From CAYNJF01 sp964397555 (GTDB lineage Bacteria; Pseudomonadota; Gammaproteobacteria; Berkiellales; Berkiellaceae): DNA of 11,582 nucleotides. The translations under genes and the position numbers were made by a program. The notes under the pieces are model-generated. The model saw only the letters and a program-made list of their open reading frames with translations, searched no databases and had not been told where the DNA came from. Shown here one piece after another: positions 1 to 5,803 of this stretch. Position 1 is the first letter of the stretch. Each line of letters begins with the position of its first letter. The stretch is from the NCBI GenBank assembly GCA_964397555.1, contig CAYNJF010000065.1, positions 1 through 11,582 on the forward strand, in the 5' to 3' direction.

Positions 1-1662
1 CAAATTTTATGCCGTCGTCGTAAAAACAACCCACTGTTTGTGGGGGAGGCTGGGGTCGGTAAGACCGCCATTGCTGAGGGGCTTGCATCCTACATCGTTG
101 AAGGGCGAGTGCCTGATGCGTTGTCTGATTGCACGGTTTATGCCCTTGATTTAGGATCGTTGCTTGCTGGGACCAAATATCGAGGCGATTTCGAGAAACG
201 CCTTAAGTCTTTGTTGCAGCATCTAAAGCGTGACAAGGGTTCCATTCTATTTATTGATGAAATCCACACCATCATTGGCGCAGGTGCTGCTTCTGGGGGC
301 GTTATGGACGCATCAAACCTCATCAAGCCCATGCTCGCTAACGGCGATCTACGATGTGTGGGGTCGACCACCTATCAAGAGTATCGTGGGATTTTTGAAA
401 AAGACCGAGCCTTGGCTCGTCGTTTTCAGAAAATCGACATTCGAGAGCCTTCGATCGATGAGACCTTCCAAATCTTAAAAGGTCTAAAACCTCATTTTGA
501 AGAGCATCATCAAATCAAGTACACGGCTAAAGCCCTGCATGCAGCCGCTGAGCTTGCAGGTCGATACATCAGTGATCGCTTCTTGCCAGATAAAGCCATC
601 GATGTCGTCGATGAAGCTGGCGCTTATCAGCGTTTATTGCCAAACAATAAGCGTAAAAAAGTGATTGGTGTCAAAGAAGTGGAGCACATCGTTTCTAAGA
701 TGGCCCGCATTCCTTCAAAAAGTGTTTCTACCAGCGACATGAACTTGCTGGCGAATTTAGAGCAAGATTTAAAACAAAAAGTTTACGGTCAAGACAAAGC
801 CATTGAAGCCCTTTCCTCTGCGGTCAAAATGGGTCGCTCAGGGCTTGGAGATGAAAATAAACCCGTCGGTTGTTTCTTATTTGCAGGACCAACCGGTGTC
901 GGTAAAACTGAAGTTTCCAAGCAGTTGAGTGAAACGCTTGGCGTCGAACTGATTCGTTTTGATATGTCTGAATACATGGAAGCCCACACCGTCTCCAGGT
1001 TGATTGGTGCACCTCCAGGGTATGTCGGTTATGATACAGGCGGGCTTCTTACTGAAGCGGTCAACAAAACCCCTCACGCGGTCTTGTTGCTCGATGAGAT
1101 TGAAAAAGCTCACCCAGATGTATTCAACTTATTGCTGCAGGTCATGGACCATGGCTCACTGACAGATACCAATGGCCGAAAAGCTGATTTTCGTCATGTG
1201 ACCTTGATTCTAACGACCAATGCGGGGGCCCAACAAATGGACCGCTCTAGCATCGGCTTTAAGACACAAGATCACTTTACAGACGGTATGGAAGCGCTTA
1301 ATAAACTCTTTACACCAGAGTTTCGTAATCGCTTGGATGCCATCATTCAATTTGAGCCACTCAATGAGAGTACCGTGCTTAAGGTGGTTGATAAGTTCAT
1401 TCTTGAGCTTGAAGCAAAACTTACTGACAAGGACGTTTCTATTCATATCGATGAAGCGGCTCATCAGTGGTTTGTTACCCACGGCTACGACAAGAAAATG
1501 GGAGCACGTCCCATGGCGAGACTCATTCAAGAGGAGCTTAAAAAGCCTCTGGCTGATGAGTTATTGTTTGGAAAGCTCAGACAAGGTGGTCATTTGGTCG
1601 TGACAGTCACCAAAGATGACAAACTATCACTGAAGATAGAAGAGCCTGAAAAGGTCAAATAA
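1..1662 (+). CDS. clpA: ATP-dependent Clp protease ATP-binding subunit ClpA, 3' part
   Basis: This is the AAA+ unfoldase that feeds substrates, including N-end rule proteins delivered by ClpS, into the cytoplasmic ClpP peptidase. The reading frame is open from base 1, so the 553 visible residues are a partial protein. Compared with the roughly 758-residue E. coli protein, about 200 N-terminal residues (the ClpS-binding N-domain) lie outside the window; the GTG at base 40 is internal, not a start. Using base 1 as residue 1, the first AAA module has Walker A GEAGVGKT (15-22) and Walker B with DE at 86-87. The second has Walker A GPTGVGKT (296-303) and a LLLDEIEKAHPD Walker B region. The ClpP-docking loop reads IGF (418-420), where E. 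coli ClpA has IGL. The C-terminal GARPMAR motif is present. The TAA stop overlaps the base of a hairpin shared with convergent infA. The identification is secure. Confidence 0.97.
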   Translation, partial: QILCRRRKNNPLFVGEAGVGKTAIAEGLASYIVEGRVPDALSDCTVYALDLGSLLAGTKYRGDFEKRLKSLLQHLKRDKGSILFIDEIHTIIGAGAASGGVMDASNLIKPMLANGDLRCVGSTTYQEYRGIFEKDRALARRFQKIDIREPSIDETFQILKGLKPHFEEHHQIKYTAKALHAAAELAGRYISDRFLPDKAIDVVDEAGAYQRLLPNNKRKKVIGVKEVEHIVSKMARIPSKSVSTSDMNLLANLEQDLKQKVYGQDKAIEALSSAVKMGRSGLGDENKPVGCFLFAGPTGVGKTEVSKQLSETLGVELIRFDMSEYMEAHTVSRLIGAPPGYVGYDTGGLLTEAVNKTPHAVLLLDEIEKAHPDVFNLLLQVMDHGSLTDTNGRKADFRHVTLILTTNAGAQQMDRSSIGFKTQDHFTDGMEALNKLFTPEFRNRLDAIIQFEPLNESTVLKVVDKFILELEAKLTDKDVSIHIDEAAHQWFVTHGYDKKMGARPMARLIQEELKKPLADELLFGKLRQGGHLVVTVTKDDKLSLKIEEPEKVK

Positions 1663-1690
1663 AGTAGCTCGAAAGAGCTACTTTTTATTT
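1661..1690. terminator. Bidirectional intrinsic terminator between clpA and infA
   Basis: The arms AAAGTAGCTC (1661-1670) and GAGCTACTTT (1675-1684) pair perfectly over 10 bp around a GAAA tetraloop. On the plus strand a T-rich stretch follows (TTATTTTTT), ending clpA transcripts. On the minus strand the stem is followed by ATTT, a weaker U-tract for infA transcripts. The hairpin fills the 22-bp gap and touches the clpA stop, so one structure probably serves both convergent genes. Confidence 0.85.
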
Positions 1691-1912
1691 TTTATCTTTA
1701 TTTCTGAAGATAATACGGCCTTTCGTCAAATCATAAGGCGTCAATTCAACGGTTACACGGTCACCAGTCAAAATCTTGATGTAGTTTTTACGCATACGTC
1801 CTGAAATATGAGCGGTCACAACGTGTCCGTTATCCAACTCAACCCTAAATGTGGTGTTGGGTAAGGTCTCTGAAACCGTACCTTCCATCTCAATGTTGTC
1901 TTCTTTTGCCAT
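1685..1912 (-). CDS. infA: Translation initiation factor IF-1
   Basis: IF-1 binds the 30S A site and, with IF-2 and IF-3, controls start codon selection. The 75 residues form a single S1/OB-fold domain, slightly longer than the 72-residue E. coli protein. Recognisable family stretches are MAKEDNIEMEGTV at the N-terminus, LPNTTFRVELDNGH, AHISGRMRKNYIKIL, the GDRVTVELTPYDLTKGRI strand-turn region, and a basic C-terminus ending NKDKK. The start is supported by GAGGA (plus-strand 1916-1920) three bases before the ATG. It converges on clpA, as in other gammaproteobacteria. The next gene on its upstream side is a divergent accessory gene, not the usual serW/aat. Transcription probably starts within 1913-2010 (see promoter entries). 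Confidence 0.97.
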   Translation of the reverse strand: MAKEDNIEMEGTVSETLPNTTFRVELDNGHVVTAHISGRMRKNYIKILTGDRVTVELTPYDLTKGRIIFRNKDKK

Positions 1913-1945
1913 ATATCCTCAAAAAACGTTCGAATTTTGGCCTGT

Positions 1946-1974
1946 ATCCTACCAAACAACGCAGATAATTACCA
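1946..1974 (-). promoter_or_regulatory. Candidate infA promoter with extended -10
   Basis: On the minus strand, TGGTAGGAT (plus 1946-1954) is a TGn-type extended -10 (TAGGAT, four of six to consensus). TGGTAA at 1969-1974 is a weak -35 (three of six) at 17-bp spacing. It would give a leader of about 25 nt before the infA ATG. A second possible -10, TATATT (plus 2004-2009, five of six), lies further upstream without a good -35. Both are assignments by eye. Confidence 0.35.
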
Positions 1975-2022
1975 TGATTAAGCCATCGAGTGGGGTTGGA
2001 CTCAATATAGCCAATAAGTAGA

Positions 2023-2052
2023 TTAACTAAAACAGTGAGATTCTTTAGTTAA
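2023..2052. repeat. 9-bp inverted repeat between divergent infA and accessory gene
   Basis: TTAACTAAA (2023-2031) and TTTAGTTAA (2044-2052) are exact inverted copies separated by 12 bp. The centre-to-centre spacing of 21 bp is two helical turns, which suits a dimeric regulator binding one DNA face. The right arm overlaps the candidate -35 of the downstream plus-strand gene. The left arm lies where a -35 would be for the TATATT -10 on the minus strand. No T-run follows on either strand, so a terminator is unlikely. A role as operator is inference. Confidence 0.5.
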
Positions 2053-2076
2053 CAAGCTAGAATGCCCATCCATTAT
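2049..2076 (+). promoter_or_regulatory. Candidate sigma-70 promoter of the 572-residue gene
   Basis: TTAACA (2049-2054, five of six to the -35 consensus) and CATTAT (2071-2076, four of six to the -10 consensus) are spaced by 16 bp. Transcription would begin near 2083, leaving a leader of about 27 nt before the ATG at 2110. The -35 overlaps the right arm of the inverted repeat. The assignment is by eye. Confidence 0.4.
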
Positions 2077-2109
2077 TAAGTGTTAAGTTGACCCAGGTAT
2101 CCGGCCTAT

Positions 2110-3828
2110 ATGTTAAAAAGTTCATCTAAATGTTTGAACAAAACACGCATCAAAAGAGATGATAGCTATCCGAAAAGCAAGGATAGTCATTTTCTTGCCA
2201 CTCATCAGGAGGGTTTGCGTACCATCACGGAAAGCATGGAGCTTATGGGCTTGGATTCCCCTCGAAGCCTAACCCAAGAGTTTCATATGGCTTGCGCCAA
2301 AGGGCATACTTTCTCGATAAAACGGTTGATCCTTCAATTGCAGAAGGCTGGACAACTCAGTCGAGAAACGCTTGTGCATGGGCTGCGTCTAGCGTTTATG
2401 AAGAATCAATTAACCTGTGTTTTAGATATCCTGCAGCACTGCTCTTTTGATTTACCTTTTAATTTTTTTGGCCATGTGGGACCTTATGAGTTATCGAACC
2501 CATGGGAAAAGTATAAACATCCTCAAAACCATGTCGTGATTCTAACGTACCGTTACGAAAAAACCATGGGTGATGTTTACTTTGCCAAGCGGTTAGCTAA
2601 GCAATTGGCCGAGCAGGGCGTGACGGTTCATGTCCTGATTTCATCTCACGAGCGCATTGAGGTTGGCCATTTAAAAGATACTGAGAACATACGTTACAAG
2701 GTGGTTCCAAGTTTTAGTAAACATATTATTGGGGCTGACAGGCATCTCACTCTTGAGAGAATTCGAACCGCCAGAGAAGTCATCATTGCGCCAACTATTC
2801 AAAAATGGAAGCCGGTTAAGCTTTTAGCGTTGCTGCGACTAAACCCAAGGGTAAGAGCGCTCACCGAGTACAATTACCAAGAGTCCTCCAAACGATATGA
2901 GACCGACTCAAAGCTCATCCCTGTGCAATTGACTGGGTTTAATCACGCTGGGGTCTTTGTCGATACGATGGATTCACCGCCAATCAGTGCCGTCAGTGAC
3001 CGTGTAAAACAGCTATTCAAGGAAAAAACTGGGCATGAACTTGAGTCCAATCAACCGTTATCTAGAAACCATCAATGGTTTTTTGCCTACTCAAATTTAA
3101 GCATTGAATCTCAGTGCGATTATGGCATCTTCAACTTATTGACGTTTTATCATTTTGTTTATGCTCTAGCAGAAAAACAAGGGATAAAAGAGGTTACGCT
3201 GTTGGCTAATTATGATGACATCACTAGGCAATCATTCCGAAACTATGCACAGCGAACAAACTCGAATTTTCACTCAAGCCAAAAGTGTTTAGTCATTCAA
3301 ACTTCCCAAGTTACGATCCGTATTGTTGATCCATTCCCATTAACCAACGATGACATGCGTGCCTTGATTGAGCATGCTCACCCAGTTTGCCTTGGCACGG
3401 GCGATCAGTCTTTTGTTGAGCAGTTAATGCAAAACAAATTAGTTTGTTATCAAATCATGGGTTGGAAAGATCACCTTTATGCCAACATGCTTCAATGCAT
3501 ACACGGATGGGGACAAAGTCTTGAATTAAGCCAATTTTATGCAAACCAATATCTTGAAGAGGACAATCCACCTCAGTTTTTACGCAAAAGAGCCGAACGT
3601 ATTGAGGCACTTGCCGAACTTGTTCATAACTTTTACGAACCCCTAATCAAACAAGCGTCTTGTTTCCGTGAAGCCTTGGAAGAGAAGGGGTCCCTCGATG
3701 TAAAGCCTATGCCTTCAGAGGCGCACAACAAAGAGGAAGAGCAAAAGGAAAACATATCAGATTATCAGACAACGCCTGATAATAGTCCTGACACCATTCA
3801 TCGCTCTTTGAGCGCCAAGCCTGGGTGA
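2110..3828 (+). CDS. Putative GT-B glycosyltransferase, EarP-like motif order, ankyrin-like N-terminus; candidate secreted effector
   Basis: I do not recognise this 572-residue protein as a named gene. Residues 1-25 are basic. Residues 55-112 look like two degenerate ankyrin-type helical repeats (ACAKGHTFSIKRLI, then LRLAFMKNQLTCVLDILQH). From about 140 the pattern is GT-B-like: a strand HVVILTY, then GD at 154-155, five residues, RLAKQL (161-166), VTVHVLIS, a second-domain start HQWFFAYSN (321-329), PF at 408-409, and TGDQSFVEQ (430-438) followed by GWKDHLYANML. This order resembles the EF-P arginine rhamnosyltransferase EarP as I remember it, but with substitutions at expected catalytic positions. 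There is no signal peptide or membrane segment. The tail from about 528 is hydrophilic with a KEEEQKE cluster (541-547). The ATG at 2110 has only a weak AGG 12 bases upstream; the ATG at 2236 is an alternative start. GC is about 37% in sampled lines against about 50% for neighbours, suggesting acquisition. The gene is probably real; its function is inferred. Confidence 0.5.
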   Translation: MLKSSSKCLNKTRIKRDDSYPKSKDSHFLATHQEGLRTITESMELMGLDSPRSLTQEFHMACAKGHTFSIKRLILQLQKAGQLSRETLVHGLRLAFMKNQLTCVLDILQHCSFDLPFNFFGHVGPYELSNPWEKYKHPQNHVVILTYRYEKTMGDVYFAKRLAKQLAEQGVTVHVLISSHERIEVGHLKDTENIRYKVVPSFSKHIIGADRHLTLERIRTAREVIIAPTIQKWKPVKLLALLRLNPRVRALTEYNYQESSKRYETDSKLIPVQLTGFNHAGVFVDTMDSPPISAVSDRVKQLFKEKTGHELESNQPLSRNHQWFFAYSNLSIESQCDYGIFNLLTFYHFVYALAEKQGIKEVTLLANYDDITRQSFRNYAQRTNSNFHSSQKCLVIQTSQVTIRIVDPFPLTNDDMRALIEHAHPVCLGTGDQSFVEQLMQNKLVCYQIMGWKDHLYANMLQCIHGWGQSLELSQFYANQYLEEDNPPQFLRKRAERIEALAELVHNFYEPLIKQASCFREALEEKGSLDVKPMPSEAHNKEEEQKENISDYQTTPDNSPDTIHRSLSAKPG

Positions 3829-3973
3829 CACAACGATCTTTTCTCTGTTCGCCTGCGTGAAGTCATCATAAGTCATAAAATATCGGGTAAAAATTGATAG
3901 GTTACATACTCTGCTTGGCTTAACTATCGTCTGTAGAATGCGCAGCAATCACCCCCTTCTTACCCTTGGGAGT
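3829..3973. other. AT-rich convergent intergenic region with small repeats
   Basis: No gene is seen here. The region holds a 10-bp-period direct repeat (AGTCATCATA then AGTCATAAAA, 3861-3880). It also holds an imperfect inverted repeat, GATAGGTTA (3896-3904) against TAACTATC (3921-3928), with one bulged G. Neither is followed by a convincing T-run, so no clear terminator for the upstream plus-strand gene is visible. The serW tRNA found in the E. coli infA-aat interval is not present here. Confidence 0.5.
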
Positions 3974-4011
3974 AAAACCCTTGGAAATGCCTTTACAAGC
4001 TCGGCCAAGGG
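3974..4011 (-). terminator. Possible intrinsic terminator of the trxB-aat operon
   Basis: On the minus strand CCCTTGG (plus 4005-4011) can pair with CCAAGGG (plus 3978-3984) over 7 bp across a 20-nt loop, followed at once by TTTT (plus 3974-3977). The stem begins inside the last codons of aat. The loop is long, so strength is uncertain. A second copy of ACCCTTGG lies 15 bp away at 3962-3969. Confidence 0.4.
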
Positions 4012-4682
4012 GCTTTCGTGGTCGAGCGTTTCATTGAGTTGACAAGCCTTTCCATGAACTCAGGGCGTGAAAGGGTAATTGCGCCTAAACTGGCTAAGTG
4101 CTCTGACCACACTTGGCAATCGATCCACTCAATGTCGATGGCTTTTAAAGTTTCCATCAAGTGATAAAGTGCTACTTTAGAGCCATCGGTATCCAATGAA
4201 AACATGGATTCCCCAAAATAGACGCCACCAAGGGACAAGCCATATAAGCCACCCCATAACTCACCTTCTTTATAGACGGCCACACAATGGGCGTAGCCTA
4301 GGTCAAATAATTCGCAGTAAGCTTCGATCATCTCTTGAGTGATCCAAGTGCCGTCTTGGCCCTCTCTTGAGACCTTAGCGCAAGTCTCTACAATGGAACG
4401 AAAATCCTCATCGACTTTGACTTCATGGGAAACTGAGATTGACTTTCTTAAGCTTTTGGAGACTTTAAAGTCATCGACATTCAAGATGGCTCGGGGGTTT
4501 GGAGACCACCAAAGGATAGGTTGGCCATCGCTGTACCAGGGAAAAATGCCTTTGGCATAAGCCTCAAGGATACGCTCAGGCCGCAGATCGCCTCCGATGG
4601 CCAGCAAACCATCGGGTTCGCTTAAGGCCATGTCAACCGGAGGAAATTCTAAGGTTTGTTCATCAAGATGAAACACGTCCAT
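3993..4682 (-). CDS. aat: Leucyl/phenylalanyl-tRNA--protein transferase
   Basis: This cytoplasmic enzyme moves Leu or Phe from aminoacyl-tRNA to the N-terminus of proteins beginning with Arg or Lys, marking them for ClpS-ClpAP degradation. It has 229 residues, against 234 in E. coli. Visible family signatures are FPP (13-15), EPDGLLAIGGDL (22-33), GIFPWY (45-50), WWSPNPR (58-64), TWIT (112-115), GYAHCVAVY (129-137), GGLYGLSLGGVYFGESMFS (144-162), and DCQVWSEHLASLGA (188-201). The ATG lies 5 bp after the trxB stop with no strong Shine-Dalgarno sequence, so translation is probably coupled to trxB. E. coli cydCD, which separate aat and trxB there, are missing. The C-terminus lacks unusual extensions. 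Confidence 0.96.
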   Translation of the reverse strand: MDVFHLDEQTLEFPPVDMALSEPDGLLAIGGDLRPERILEAYAKGIFPWYSDGQPILWWSPNPRAILNVDDFKVSKSLRKSISVSHEVKVDEDFRSIVETCAKVSREGQDGTWITQEMIEAYCELFDLGYAHCVAVYKEGELWGGLYGLSLGGVYFGESMFSLDTDGSKVALYHLMETLKAIDIEWIDCQVWSEHLASLGAITLSRPEFMERLVNSMKRSTTKAPWPSL

Positions 4683-4687
4683 GAAGG

Positions 4688-5638
4688 TTACTCGTCAAGG
4701 AATTTTTCAGCATCTAGCGCGGCCATGCATCCAAATCCAGCTGAGGTGATCGCTTGACGATAAACTTGGTCGCTGACGTCGCCGGCGGCAAACACACCTG
4801 GGACTGAAGTCGCCGTGACGTTTCCGTTAAGTCCTGAGTTAATGACAATGTAACCATTGTTCATCTCAAGTTGACCCTGGAAAATCTTGGTGTTTGGATC
4901 ATGACCAATGGCGATGAACACACCCATCAATTCGATGTCCTTGGTTTGCTCGGTTTTGACCGACTTAATGCGCATACCAGTGACACCCATATCGTCGCCT
5001 AAGACTTCATCCAAGACATGATCCCACTGAACCTCGATGCTGCCTTGCTCGACTTTTTCCATCAACTTGTCGACCAGAATCTTTTCGGCGCGCAATTTGT
5101 CGCGGCGATGAACCAGCGTGACTTTTTTACAAATATTCGATAAATATAAAGCCTCTTCGACGGCGGTATTACCACCACCGATGACCGCAACCTCTTGGTT
5201 TCTGAAGAAAAAGCCATCGCATGTAGCACAAGCCGAGACGCCTTTGCCCATGAACGCTTGCTCAGATTCTAGCCCTAAATAGCGAGCAGAAGCTCCGGTT
5301 GAAATAATCAAAGCATCGCAGGTATATTGCGTGCCAGAATCTCCAATCAGGCGAAAAGGGCGGCTCGAGAGATCAGCTTCGTTAATATGATCTTCGATGA
5401 TGTCGGTATCAAAGCGCTTGGCATGAGCTTCCATACGAACCATCAGTTCAGGGCCTTGCAAACCCTCAACGTCACCCACCCAGTTATCGACGTCTGTGGT
5501 TGTGGTAAGTTGACCACCTTTTTGAATGCCGGCAATTAAGGTTGGGTTAAGGTTAGCTCTTGCCGCATAAACAGCAGCGCTGTAACCCGCAGGTCCTGAG
5601 CCTAGAATAATGAGTTTTGAATGTTTTGCATCAGACAT
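4688..5638 (-). CDS. trxB: Thioredoxin-disulfide reductase
   Basis: This cytoplasmic FAD enzyme reduces thioredoxin with NADPH. It has 316 residues, typical of the low-molecular-weight bacterial class. The FAD-binding GSGPAG is at 13-18, the redox-active CATC at 137-140, the NADPH-binding VIGGGNTA at 152-159 with HRRDKLRA (177-184) for phosphate recognition, and the second FAD motif GVFAAGDV at 281-288. The start is supported by AGGA (plus 5646-5649) seven bases before the ATG. It is the first gene of a likely two-gene operon with aat and diverges from ftsK. Domain order and active-site residues are intact, so it should be functional. Confidence 0.97.
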   Translation of the reverse strand: MSDAKHSKLIILGSGPAGYSAAVYAARANLNPTLIAGIQKGGQLTTTTDVDNWVGDVEGLQGPELMVRMEAHAKRFDTDIIEDHINEADLSSRPFRLIGDSGTQYTCDALIISTGASARYLGLESEQAFMGKGVSACATCDGFFFRNQEVAVIGGGNTAVEEALYLSNICKKVTLVHRRDKLRAEKILVDKLMEKVEQGSIEVQWDHVLDEVLGDDMGVTGMRIKSVKTEQTKDIELMGVFIAIGHDPNTKIFQGQLEMNNGYIVINSGLNGNVTATSVPGVFAAGDVSDQVYRQAITSAGFGCMAALDAEKFLDE

Positions 5639-5688
5639 GTGTGCGTCCTACCATTTTCAAATACTGTACGGGATGTCTAAACTTATAA

Positions 5689-5716
5689 AGACTACTTTAA
5701 TGGACATAGAGACTAC
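5689..5716. repeat. Direct repeat AGACTAC at 21-bp spacing in the trxB-ftsK divergent region
   Basis: AGACTAC occurs at 5689-5695 and 5710-5716, exactly 21 bp apart (two helical turns). A nearby GTCT (5675-5678) gives an inverted half. A separate short palindrome, TTACC-GTT-GGTAA, is at 5725-5737. These could be regulator sites upstream of trxB, but the units are short and chance is possible. Confidence 0.3.
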
Positions 5717-5764
5717 GCGTTTTCTTACCGTTGGTAAACAACATCGCCTATAAAGTTGGTTTGA

Positions 5765-5773
5765 TGATACAAT
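5765..5773 (+). promoter_or_regulatory. Candidate extended -10 promoter for the ftsK operon
   Basis: TGATACAAT combines a TGn extension with TACAAT (5768-5773), which matches the -10 consensus at five of six. No good -35 is seen 16-18 bp upstream, which is common for extended -10 promoters. Transcription would start near 5780, about 24 nt before the ftsK ATG. Confidence 0.45.
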
Positions 5774-5803
5774 CTAAATATTGGCAAAAAGGATAGAGGA
5801 TGC

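Noticed and set aside
40..42. GTG as the start of the clpA frame
   Set aside because: The frame continues upstream to base 1 with family-typical residues (LCRRRKNNPL), so the GTG encodes an internal Val.
1210..1603. Frames of 106 and 127 residues on both strands inside clpA
   Set aside because: The clpA frame here is conserved through the second AAA module, and these frames show no recognisable domain.
2076..2087. TTAAG repeated at 7-bp spacing as a PmrA box
   Set aside because: PmrA sites use about 11-bp spacing between TTAA half-sites; 7 bp does not fit.
3802..3814. CGCTC-TTT-GAGCG hairpin as terminator of the accessory gene
   Set aside because: The stem is only 5 bp, lies inside the last codons and has no T-run after it.
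3757..3948. 63-residue minus-strand frame overlapping the end of the accessory gene
   Set aside because: It overlaps coding DNA by about 70 bases, has no family pattern and no clear ribosome site.
3829..3992. tRNA-Ser (serW) expected from E. coli gene order
   Set aside because: No cloverleaf arms, T-loop GGTTCGA motif or CCA end could be found in this stretch.
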